In this document: one piece after another, positions 1 to 7,408 of the stretch
Numbering within the stretch: position 1 is the first letter of the stretch
How the letters are laid out: every line of letters starts with the position of its first letter
From: Endozoicomonas elysicola
GTDB taxonomy: Bacteria > Pseudomonadota > Gammaproteobacteria > Pseudomonadales > Endozoicomonadaceae
Assembly: GCF_000710775.1 (NCBI RefSeq)
Contig: NZ_JOJP01000001.1
Coordinates: forward strand, 1,627,825-1,691,824
DNA: 64,000 nucleotides
Direction: 5' to 3'
Translations under genes and position numbers: made by a program
The notes under the pieces: generated by a model
What the model was told of the DNA's origin: nothing
The model's input: only the letters and a program-made list of their open reading frames with translations
Database searches by the model: none

Positions 1-800
1 ACCACTACAATAAAATTGGTTTTCGTGCTGCAGTGGGGGCAATTTTCAGCTTCTCAGGCAAGATGAGAAGAATTTCTTTAACGGATGCACAGAATTATAT
101 CAATAAGCATCCGAACTCCTCATTAGTTCCTGTTTTACAAAAAAAGTTAAGCAAAAGAAAGATAGACTTGATGTCGTCTGAGGTAACCTCAGTTTCCATC
201 TCCAATCCGCAAGGCCAACTAAAGCGGCTAAAGCTTGAACCCTTCTGTATGGACTATAAACAGCTGAGTTCAAGGGATCAGGCGGGAAAAATTCTTTTCA
301 GGGCAGATGAAATACTGAAATCCCACCCTGAACTACCCGGTATAGCCGTTACCTATTCCGCCAACCATGGTCAGACTATGGCCGTCATTAATTGCTATAA
401 CAACAAACAATGGAAAACTGGTATCAGTGGTTCTAATCAGGCTGAGGTTATGAAAGAGATGGAGTGGTTGCAACGTGATGGTGGACGATTCCAGCATCTC
501 CAGCACAGAGTGCGAATTGCACCGCTATCCACGATGAAATACACAAGTTTTAATATGAAGAAGGCAGTAACTGATCAGGAGCTGAAAGTCAGTTTGGACT
601 ATCTCGACAAGCTGATCGCTGATGGCTGGCAGGTTTTAGGATGGCAGACTCCTGTATCCTTGAAAAACAAAGATGCTCCATTTGCCGTTGGTGGCGGTGT
701 ATCAAGTAAAGTAATGCCAGAAGCGCACAAGCAATTAATTCAAGGCAAGTTAATTGGGTATCAGGGAAATAACGTGAGACGGCCTTCAGATCGAGGTTAA
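1..800 (+). CDS. Unknown protein, 5' end outside the window
   Basis: The frame is open from the first bases of the window, so the true start probably lies upstream. GTG at 33 and ATG at 63 are internal alternatives, and neither has a convincing ribosome binding site. About 255 residues are visible from position 33. There is no signal peptide, membrane segment or motif that I recognise. The protein is basic and lysine-rich at the start, with a mixed alpha/beta-looking centre (ILKSHPELPGIAVTYSANHG) and a glycine-rich stretch near the end (FAVGGGVSS). It ends 69 nt before the convergent nrdG stop. Function is unknown; I make no family assignment. Confidence 0.6.
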   Translation, partial: HYNKIGFRAAVGAIFSFSGKMRRISLTDAQNYINKHPNSSLVPVLQKKLSKRKIDLMSSEVTSVSISNPQGQLKRLKLEPFCMDYKQLSSRDQAGKILFRADEILKSHPELPGIAVTYSANHGQTMAVINCYNNKQWKTGISGSNQAEVMKEMEWLQRDGGRFQHLQHRVRIAPLSTMKYTSFNMKKAVTDQELKVSLDYLDKLIADGWQVLGWQTPVSLKNKDAPFAVGGGVSSKVMPEAHKQLIQGKLIGYQGNNVRRPSDRG

Positions 801-869
801 TCCCTGCTGTGAATGTCATATCAACAGGTATTAGCGAGTGCAGGCCATTATTGTCAGGGGGCGTTACCG

Positions 870-1361
870 TTATCTTTGGGTTCGCTCTTGCTGATGATGA
901 GCCATTCGAATAACCCGCTGGTTGCTGCTGCCCCGCCAGGGCAGTGACAGATCCCTTTTGTCCAGTTCAAAACGCCCATCAACCAGCACATCGATGTATT
1001 GCACAACGGCTTGTTGGGCTTTGCTGAGTTCTTCCAGTGTGTAACCGGTCCAGAGCCAGATATTTTTTTCCGGGTACTCGGCTTTTACCCGCTTCACCAG
1101 TTTCAGCATGCCGGTCAGGTTGCCTGGAAAAAGTGGGTCTCCACCAGACAGTGACAGTCCATCCCGTTTGATACGGGAATCTCCCAGGTCTTCAATAATC
1201 CGGTCTTCCATGGTCTGGTCAAAAGGGGTGCCTTTGGTGGCATCCCAGGTGGTGGCGTTATGGCAGCCTTTGCAGAAGTGCTCACAACCACTGACAAATA
1301 AAGTACAGCGGGTGCCTTCACCATTGACCACATCGATTGGGTAGTACTGGAGGTAGTTCAT
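870..1361 (-). CDS. nrdG: Anaerobic ribonucleoside-triphosphate reductase activating protein NrdG
   Basis: 163 residues, the usual size of NrdG. It is a radical SAM enzyme that installs the glycyl radical on NrdD under anoxia. The 4Fe-4S/SAM motif CxxxCxxC is visible at Cys26, Cys30 and Cys33 (GCEHFCKGC), followed by a glycine-rich SAM-binding stretch (LSLSGGDPLF). It lies about 200 nt downstream of nrdD on the same strand and is probably co-transcribed with it. The nrdD-nrdG gap holds a long inverted repeat, which could process or stabilise the mRNA. Confidence 0.95.
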   Translation of the reverse strand: MNYLQYYPIDVVNGEGTRCTLFVSGCEHFCKGCHNATTWDATKGTPFDQTMEDRIIEDLGDSRIKRDGLSLSGGDPLFPGNLTGMLKLVKRVKAEYPEKNIWLWTGYTLEELSKAQQAVVQYIDVLVDGRFELDKRDLSLPWRGSSNQRVIRMAHHQQERTQR

Positions 1362-1432
1362 GCTCTTGTCATTTCCATGGTGCCTGTTGGAGCGACGAAC
1401 AGGTGGTTATGAAGTCTCATGAGATGATTTTT

Positions 1433-1555
1433 TCGTACCACAATACCCTTAGGGCACAAGAGGCACAGAGTTAAAGATAACGCTTTATTCCTCGTTCCCA
1501 TGCTCTGCGTGGGAACGAGGTTCGCTTTGTGTCTTTGTGGTGAAGTCTTTTACAC
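1433..1555. repeat. Dispersed 'CCACAATACCC' repeat with embedded perfect inverted repeat
   Basis: The left part, CCACAATACCCTTAGGGCAC (from about 1439), matches the reverse complement of 62,838-62,874 with a few changes. The right part (CTTTGTGTCTTTGTGGTG, about 1525-1543) resembles the CACAAAG/CTTTGTG arms seen at 59.5 and 62.8 kb. In the middle lies a perfect 11-bp inverted repeat, CCTCGTTCCCA (1490-1500) and TGGGAACGAGG (1510-1520), with a 9-nt loop. This arrangement suggests a REP-like intergenic element, here placed between nrdD and nrdG. Confidence 0.6.
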
Positions 1556-1560
1556 TGGTA

Positions 1561-3693
1561 TTAGAGATGTTTAACCCGACGAACTACTTCTTCCTGCTTA
1601 CCTTTGATAAAAGGTCGGCTGTTAGGTTGACCCAGGTAACCACAGACACGACGGGTTACTGACATCTTATCAGAGTCCCTGTTCTTACACTGCGGACACT
1701 CAAAACCACGGCTGGTGGCGTTGAACTCACCTTCGTAACCACAGCTGTAACAGGAGTCGTTCGGTGTATTTGTGCCGTAGTAGGGAACCTTGTCGTAGGT
1801 GTAGTCCCAAACGTTTTCCAGTGCCTTCAGGTTGTTGACCATGTTCGGGTATTCGCCGTAGCAGATGAAGCCACCACTGGCATGCTTGGGGTATACCTGC
1901 TCAAAGTCGACCTTGTCGTATGGGTTTACCTTCTTTTCCACATCCAGATGGAAAGAGTTGGTGTAGTACCCTTTTTCGGTCACACCTTCAATGACGCCAA
2001 ACCTCTTTCTGTCTAGTCGGCAGAAACGGTCACACAGACTTTCACTTGGGGTTGAGTAAAGGCTGAAGCCGTAACCAGTTTCTTCTTTCCACTCATTGAC
2101 TGCTGCGCGCAGGGTTTCAACGATGGCAACCCCTTTCTGACGGAGCTCTTCGTTGTCATAGAGATCACCTGAACCAGTCTTGTTGCCGTATAGCGCATTA
2201 ATGGTTTCGTGAATCCCAATGTAGCCCAGGGAGATGGAGGCACGACCATTTTTAAAGATCTCGCTGACCTTGTCATCCGGCTTCAGGCGAACACCACAGG
2301 CACCTTCTACATAGAGAATAGGGGCTACCCGGGCATGAACATTATCCAGGCGCTGGATGCGGGTCATCAGTGCTTCTCTGGCCAGCTTCAGTCGTTTTTC
2401 CAGTAGTTTATAGAAGGTTTCTTCACAACCCTCACTTTCAATGGCAATACGAGGCAGGTTGAGAGAGACGACGCCCAGGTTATTTCGGCCATCATGAATC
2501 AGCTTGCCATCTTCTTCATAAGCGCCCAGGAATGAACGACATCCCATGGGGGTTTTAAAGCTGCCAGTCACTTCAACCAGCTTGTCATAATTGAGAATAT
2601 CCGGATACATGCGCTTACTGGCACACTCAAGCGCCAGTTGCTTGATGTCGTAGTTCGGATCTTCAGCGCTGAAGTTCACCCCTTTTTTTATGGCGAATAC
2701 CAGCTTTGGAAAGACAGGTGTCTTGCAGTTTCTACCCAGGCCACGAATCCGGTTTTTCAGAATGGACTTCTGCACCAGGCGCTCTTCCCAGCTGGTTCCC
2801 AGGCCAAAACCAAAGGTGACAAACGGTGTCTGACCATTGGCAGTATGCAGGGTATTCACCTCATACTCTAAAGCCTGGTAAGCGTCGTAGCAGTCCTTCT
2901 CAGTCATCTCCATGGCGTATTCACGGGCTTTGTCTTCATCGCCAATCCAGCGTATGCCCTGCTTTAGATGCTTGTCGAAGGTCTTGCGAACATAAGGTGA
3001 GTGAATACGGTCAATCTCGTTGATACTGGTGCCACCATAGATATGGCTGGACACCTGGGCAATGATTTGGGCGGTGATGGCTGCAGCCGTGGTGATCGAC
3101 TTTGGTTTTTCAATCTCCGCATTACCCATACGAAAACCGTTGTTCATCATCCCTTCAATATCGATCAACATACAGTTGAACATGGGGAAAAATGGTGCAT
3201 AGTCCAGGTCGTGGTAGTGAATCTCACCCCGCTCATGAGCTGCAGTAATATGGGCTGGCAGAATATGTTGTTTGGCGTAGTGTTTGGCGACAACGCCAGC
3301 CAGTAAATCCCGCTGTGTCGGGATAACCTGACTGTCTTTGTTCGCGTTTTCGTTCATGATCTCTTCATTATCCTGATTGATAATGCTGAGAATATCCCTA
3401 CCCATGGCATTACGGGACTCCCGCTCGATATCACGGGTCTGCCTGAACTCAATGTATTTGCGAGCCGCGTTGTGGTACTCGCTGCTCATCAGCAGGTCTT
3501 CCACCTGATTCTGAATGTCGTAGATGTCCACCGTTTCCTGACCAGCCACCGTATTGGCCACTTTTTTAGCGACATACTCAGCAAAGTCATTGTCTTTGAT
3601 CTGAGCATCATTCAGGGCGCTGGCAACGGCTTTTACGATGCGCGGCGCATCAAAAGGCTGGCGTGAGCCATCGCGTTTGATGATCTCAGTCAT
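1561..3693 (-). CDS. nrdD: Anaerobic ribonucleoside-triphosphate reductase NrdD
   Basis: Class III ribonucleotide reductase, which makes dNTPs without oxygen using a glycyl radical. I start it at ATG 3693 (MTEIIKRDGS), which has GGAG 7 nt upstream and gives 710 residues; the frame extends 17 codons further without support. An ATP-cone begins right at the N-terminus. The C-terminus shows the zinc site (two CxxC pairs: CYSC and CPQC) and the glycyl-radical motif RRVCGYLG about 24 residues from the end. It is followed by nrdG. A NrdR box lies 86 nt upstream of the start. Confidence 0.97.
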   Translation of the reverse strand: MTEIIKRDGSRQPFDAPRIVKAVASALNDAQIKDNDFAEYVAKKVANTVAGQETVDIYDIQNQVEDLLMSSEYHNAARKYIEFRQTRDIERESRNAMGRDILSIINQDNEEIMNENANKDSQVIPTQRDLLAGVVAKHYAKQHILPAHITAAHERGEIHYHDLDYAPFFPMFNCMLIDIEGMMNNGFRMGNAEIEKPKSITTAAAITAQIIAQVSSHIYGGTSINEIDRIHSPYVRKTFDKHLKQGIRWIGDEDKAREYAMEMTEKDCYDAYQALEYEVNTLHTANGQTPFVTFGFGLGTSWEERLVQKSILKNRIRGLGRNCKTPVFPKLVFAIKKGVNFSAEDPNYDIKQLALECASKRMYPDILNYDKLVEVTGSFKTPMGCRSFLGAYEEDGKLIHDGRNNLGVVSLNLPRIAIESEGCEETFYKLLEKRLKLAREALMTRIQRLDNVHARVAPILYVEGACGVRLKPDDKVSEIFKNGRASISLGYIGIHETINALYGNKTGSGDLYDNEELRQKGVAIVETLRAAVNEWKEETGYGFSLYSTPSESLCDRFCRLDRKRFGVIEGVTEKGYYTNSFHLDVEKKVNPYDKVDFEQVYPKHASGGFICYGEYPNMVNNLKALENVWDYTYDKVPYYGTNTPNDSCYSCGYEGEFNATSRGFECPQCKNRDSDKMSVTRRVCGYLGQPNSRPFIKGKQEEVVRRVKHL

Positions 3694-3778
3694 GGTGGGT
3701 CTCCGGACAAATAGAATAATTAGATATAGAACCTTTATGGGCAAAATATCTACAGGTAGTGGTTTGCTTGTTTGGTGA

Positions 3779-3794
3779 GCACTATATATAGTGT
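3779..3794. promoter_or_regulatory. NrdR box
   Basis: GCACTATATATAGTGT is close to the published NrdR consensus (acaCwATATATwGtgt) and contains the perfect palindrome CACTATATATAGTG. NrdR sites normally come in pairs about 31-32 bp apart. At the expected distance towards nrdD there is only a weak symmetrical sequence (CTACAGGTAG, 3750-3759). The position upstream of nrdDG fits ATP/dATP-responsive repression by NrdR, whose own gene is not in this window. Confidence 0.7.
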
Positions 3795-3900
3795 TTGTTG
3801 GCAGCTATGATCCACTAAAGTGAAGTGTTCTGCAATATTGACAAAACGTAAATCTTCACGGGAAATCACGGTTTTCATCTGCAAGTCAGGAGTTACTGAC

Positions 3901-3999
3901 ATGGAAAGTCCCACATACTGTATGGTTAAACAGAGCGAACCCGCTGAGAAATTGTTTTATAGGTATATACCGATGGGTTTTGATAGCTGGGCATATTGA
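3901..3999 (+). CDS. Candidate 32-residue small protein
   Basis: ATG at 3901 is preceded by AGGAG with an 8-nt spacer (3888-3892), a strong ribosome binding site. The peptide begins MESPTYCMVKQ and ends FDSWAY; it is soluble-looking, with one cysteine and several aromatic residues. It lies 72 nt upstream of the UPF0149 gene on the same strand and could be a leader or a small protein of its own. I do not recognise it, and coding status is unproven at this length. Confidence 0.35.
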   Translation: MESPTYCMVKQSEPAEKLFYRYIPMGFDSWAY

Positions 4000-4071
4000 T
4001 GGACACTGATGATGATGAGATGATCTGCGCCTTTTTTAGTATCTGTCCAGAAATGGAGAGAGGAGATTGAG

Positions 4072-4812
4072 TTGAGCGATAGTTCCACAAAAGCATCCCT
4101 GGCCAATTGTGCATTTGATCAGCAGCAGGAAAAAGTGTTATCTGCCTATCTGGCGTCATGCCCTGTCGGGAAAAGTGGTCAGGTTATGACACTAACGGCC
4201 ATCAAAGGTCTGATGTTTGCCATTGCCAACTCTCCTGTGAATGTACCACCGGATCGTTGGATGACTTTGGCCCTGGCGACCAAGACACCAACTTTCGAGT
4301 CAGTTCAGCAGGAAAATGATATCCGTCACATCCTCTTTAACCTGCTGGATAAGACCCGTAAAACCATTAGTGGCGGTTTTGAAGTACTTCCTGAAGAGTG
4401 CCGGGCTGAGGATGTGTACTCCTCGGAATTTTCCCGCCTTCAGGAGTGGGCTATGGGCTATGGGCAGGGCAGTGAGCTGCTGATGGACGTTTGGACGCAG
4501 GTATTGAAGCATCCGAGAGTTCAGCCAATGGAAGAGTCCTGGTCCAGCTGTATGTTACTACTGAACGTCTGGAGTCGTGCAGATAGTCTGCTGGAAAAGG
4601 CTAAGAAAAAAGACGGCCCCGATGTCAATAAGATGCTCCAGGCTATGCCTGCGGTCGCCAGAGAAATGGCGGTGATGTGCCATGATATTCGTGGAATCTG
4701 GCAGAAGGCCATTGAAAAGCCTGCGACGGTGAGGGTTACCAAGATTGGTCGTAATGACCTGTGCCCATGCGGTAGCGGTAAAAAACACAAGAAGTGCTGT
4801 GAAAATAAGTAA
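4072..4812 (+). CDS. UPF0149/YecA-like protein with C-terminal SEC-C zinc motif
   Basis: 246 residues starting at TTG 4072, supported by AGGAG 6 nt upstream. The N-terminal two thirds has the helical pattern of UPF0149/YecA proteins (start 'LSAYLASCP', later 'EWAMGYGQG'). The last 22 residues form a SEC-C motif, RNDLCPCGSGKKHKKCC, which binds zinc and in SecA contacts SecB and ribosomes. A role in proteostasis or secretion is plausible from the motif only. It is not in an operon with its neighbours: nrdD is divergent and the next gene is convergent. Confidence 0.85.
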   Translation: MSDSSTKASLANCAFDQQQEKVLSAYLASCPVGKSGQVMTLTAIKGLMFAIANSPVNVPPDRWMTLALATKTPTFESVQQENDIRHILFNLLDKTRKTISGGFEVLPEECRAEDVYSSEFSRLQEWAMGYGQGSELLMDVWTQVLKHPRVQPMEESWSSCMLLLNVWSRADSLLEKAKKKDGPDVNKMLQAMPAVAREMAVMCHDIRGIWQKAIEKPATVRVTKIGRNDLCPCGSGKKHKKCCENK

Positions 4813-4860
4813 GACTTTTGGAATCACGGAGCTTACAGAGTTTGTGAAAAAGGCTTTCTT

Positions 4861-4890
4861 GGTACTTCCACTATGGATGGTGGAAGTACC
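4861..4890. terminator. Hairpin between convergent genes
   Basis: Perfect 11-bp stem, GGTACTTCCAC (4861-4871) and GTGGAAGTACC (4880-4890), with an 8-nt loop, lying between the SEC-C gene and the convergent MscS gene. The following U-tract is weak (GATTTT), so its efficiency as an intrinsic terminator is uncertain. Confidence 0.5.
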
Positions 4891-4960
4891 GATTTTGCAC
4901 GACTGAATGGATTCAGAAGTCGGGATAAAGCAGGGAGTGGTTACTGAGGAACATTAATCG

Positions 4961-4988
4961 GCTCTTTTGTACTCTTCGTGGTTCTAAG
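4961..4988. repeat. Decayed copy of the CACAAAG-family repeat arm
   Basis: TGTACTCTTCGTGGTTCTAAGG closely resembles TGTGCTCTTCGTGGTTTTCAGG at 59,571-59,592. Only one arm is recognisable here, so this is either a solo or a decayed copy. Confidence 0.4.
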
Positions 4989-4994
4989 GCATCT

Positions 4995-6749
4995 TCAGGC
5001 GCGCCCGTCTTCTCCTTCGCCCACTGTACGCAGTCCAATATCCGAACGTTGAATCGTTACCCGCTCACCCGGCAGTTCTGCTGGTGCTTTGGTATAAAAG
5101 TGAAGTTCCCGTTGTGGAAATGGAATGGTAATACCTTCTCGATCAAACCGGACTTTTACTTCACGGGTGATGTCCCAGTATACATCCCAGTAGTCGTCTG
5201 TTTTAACCCAGGGACGAACAACAAAGTCTACGGATGACTCGTTGAGAACATGCAGACGAATAATGTGCTCTGGTGTTTTCAGTATTTTCGGGTGGTTGGA
5301 AACAATCTCTTCAAGAATTCTCTCCACCAGTTCAACATTGTCTCCATAAGCAACCCCAAAGACCATATCGACCCGGCGGATACGTTCCGAGGTGATGTTC
5401 TTGATAGTTTCTCCCCAGATTTTGGCATTGGGCACCATAAAGACCTGGTTGTCGAAAGTGCGAATTGTGGTGTTTACCAGGCTCATCTTGCCAACTTTAC
5501 CGGCAACACCGCCGGCCTCCACAAAGTCACCCACATCAAAGGGACGGTAAATCAGGATCATCATTCCTGATGCAAAGTTGGACAGGGTATCCTGCAGGGC
5601 AAAACCGATAACGATACCTGCGACACCCAGACCGGTTAGTACTGGCGTTAAGTCCAACCCTACCTGTGCCAGGGCAAACAGAAAGCCGAATATTATGACC
5701 AGGTTTCCACCGACATTAATAAAGAACTCCTGAACCAGTGTGCTGAAGCGAGCTTTTTTATGAGTGACTGCCCGGGAGATGCCTCGGCGAACCAGACGAG
5801 CTAACAATATAGCTCCAGCCATCAAGGCGGCAAAGAGGAAAAGGCGTGAAAGCATGCCTCCCATATTGGACTTGAACCATCGAATGAGGTCATCCCAGAG
5901 TCCGACAATGACTGTACGCAATGTGTCGAAGTTAACGACTGCTTCTGCCAGATTTCCTGTGGTTTTAAAGATTAATTCATTGTACTGCTCTACCGGCAGC
6001 CCCTGCTCTTCCATCATGATCACGATCTGTTTCAAGTTGGCGACGGCACTGCGTACCAGGCGATCCTGAGTGGCAATCTTGCTTTCCAGAGAGCTTCGGG
6101 CATCCGCAGGAAGGGACTTCAGCTCTGTCTGTAACAACTCTTTCTGGCGGGTATTATTGCGCAGATAAGTCGCCATGAACTCGGCATAGAGAGTTATCTC
6201 CTGATCAAGCTCCTGTTGCGCGGCGGCAGTATCAACCTTCCAGCTTTTCAGTAAATTCAGGTTGTCCAGCCGTTCATTCTGCAGCCAGTTTATATAGGCG
6301 TAGAAGTCATTGATGTTGAACAACACCAGTAACTGCTCATCGGCACTGGCCTTCTCATATTGTTCAAACAGCTTACGAAGGTCAGATGAGGCGGGAGTAA
6401 GCCGGGCTTCAAAAAAGCGGTTTTCCGCATTCACCACCTCCTCACCTAGCTTAATAGCTTCAGGGGTATTAATAACCTTCACCTGATCCAGAAAATGATT
6501 AACCAGTCGGGTCGTGGTGCGAATATCAGAAACGACCTGTTGCTGAATTAAGTCACGGGTCATTTCAGAGGTGGTTTTCTCCCAGGTGGCTTCCATCTGA
6601 ACCACCCGTTTACTGGTAGCTTCAATATCGTTGATTACCGCAGTCTGTGAAGCAACCAGTTCCGTAGGTGACGGTGGTTGAGTAACAGCATTTTCTGCCA
6701 GACAGTGAAAGGAAATAAACAACAATACCCAGAAGGCGTTTCTGAACAT
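4995..6749 (-). CDS. Mechanosensitive channel, MscS family
   Basis: 584 residues with an N-terminal signal peptide (MFRNAFWVLLFISFHCLA), then about 250 mostly helical periplasmic residues. A hydrophobic block (about 290-310) is followed by the MscS core: the pore-helix stretch GLGVAGIVIGFALQDTLSNF, the beta domain (PFDVGDFVEAGG), and 'VPNAKIWGETIKN'. This is a large, multidomain MscS relative like those with an added periplasmic domain. Its role is relief of turgor after hypo-osmotic shock. It is a single gene, separated from its neighbours. I see no oddities in the pore helix. Confidence 0.93.
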   Translation of the reverse strand: MFRNAFWVLLFISFHCLAENAVTQPPSPTELVASQTAVINDIEATSKRVVQMEATWEKTTSEMTRDLIQQQVVSDIRTTTRLVNHFLDQVKVINTPEAIKLGEEVVNAENRFFEARLTPASSDLRKLFEQYEKASADEQLLVLFNINDFYAYINWLQNERLDNLNLLKSWKVDTAAAQQELDQEITLYAEFMATYLRNNTRQKELLQTELKSLPADARSSLESKIATQDRLVRSAVANLKQIVIMMEEQGLPVEQYNELIFKTTGNLAEAVVNFDTLRTVIVGLWDDLIRWFKSNMGGMLSRLFLFAALMAGAILLARLVRRGISRAVTHKKARFSTLVQEFFINVGGNLVIIFGFLFALAQVGLDLTPVLTGLGVAGIVIGFALQDTLSNFASGMMILIYRPFDVGDFVEAGGVAGKVGKMSLVNTTIRTFDNQVFMVPNAKIWGETIKNITSERIRRVDMVFGVAYGDNVELVERILEEIVSNHPKILKTPEHIIRLHVLNESSVDFVVRPWVKTDDYWDVYWDITREVKVRFDREGITIPFPQRELHFYTKAPAELPGERVTIQRSDIGLRTVGEGEDGRA

Positions 6750-6842
6750 TGGGTGACTCCGAAAAAAACATCAATCACTGCTTCAGTTTAGGCGCTGAAG
6801 TGCAAAAAAGAGCAGTAGATTGATGCTGTTGGATAAAAATGA

Positions 6843-7406
6843 TTAGTGAGCGTTGATTGTCCGAATGACGCGGCAGGGGTTGCCGACGGCAACACTATTG
6901 GCAGGAATGTCTTTGTTGACCACACTGCCCGCGCCAATCACACAGTTATCCCCAATGGTGACACCGGGCAGAATGGATGCATTACCGCCAATCCAGACAT
7001 TGTTACCAATGGTGATGGGGGAGCCGTACTCGGTTATCTGGCGTTCAACAGGGTCTATTGGGTGGGTGCCGGTTGAGATCATGACATGGGGAGCTATCAG
7101 AACATTATCCCCGATAGTGACTTTACAGACGTCAACAATCGTCAGGTTGTGGTTGGAGTAAAAGTTGCAGCCTATCTCAATGTTGTAACCGTAATCACAA
7201 AAGAAGTTCGGCTCCATATGGGCAGTATCCTTGAAGGATAACAGATCTCTGAGAATGGCCATTCTGCCATCGAGGTCTGTAGGGTCAGCCATATTGAATC
7301 GGGCGCACAGACTTTTTGCCCGCATGCGGTCTGCCAGCAGTTCTGACTCCCAGGCATCATAAGGCATACCTGCCAGCATTTTTTCTTTCTCAGACGTATA
7401 CAGCAT
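6843..7406 (-). CDS. Sugar O-acetyltransferase (Maa/LacA/NodL family)
   Basis: 187 residues, typical of maltose/galactoside O-acetyltransferases. The N-terminal Mac domain (EKEKMLAGMPYDAWESEL) is followed by left-handed beta-helix hexapeptide repeats (IGDNVLIAPHVMI, IGNNVWIGGNASI, IGDNCVIGAGSVV). The catalytic histidine lies in 'STGTHPID'. It transfers acetyl from acetyl-CoA to sugars. It starts 2 nt after the DUF748 stop, so the two are almost certainly co-transcribed and possibly translationally coupled. The exact acceptor cannot be told from sequence. Confidence 0.92.
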   Translation of the reverse strand: MLYTSEKEKMLAGMPYDAWESELLADRMRAKSLCARFNMADPTDLDGRMAILRDLLSFKDTAHMEPNFFCDYGYNIEIGCNFYSNHNLTIVDVCKVTIGDNVLIAPHVMISTGTHPIDPVERQITEYGSPITIGNNVWIGGNASILPGVTIGDNCVIGAGSVVNKDIPANSVAVGNPCRVIRTINAH

Positions 7407-7408
7407 CG

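Larger units (their letters stand above)
3694..4071. other. Intergenic region between nrdD and the UPF0149 gene
   Basis: This 378-bp divergent region carries the nrdDG promoter side with the NrdR box at 3779-3794. On the plus strand it carries a 32-codon ORF (3901-3999) with an excellent Shine-Dalgarno. I see nothing else I can name. Confidence 0.5.

Noticed and set aside
857-868. GGGGGCGTTACC match to the dispersed 80-bp repeat
   Set aside because: Only 12 bases match and the other conserved blocks are missing; could be chance.
3694-3744. 17-codon N-terminal extension of NrdD
   Set aside because: Hydrophobic, unlike NrdD N-termini, whereas ATG 3693 has GGAG at good spacing and begins the ATP-cone.
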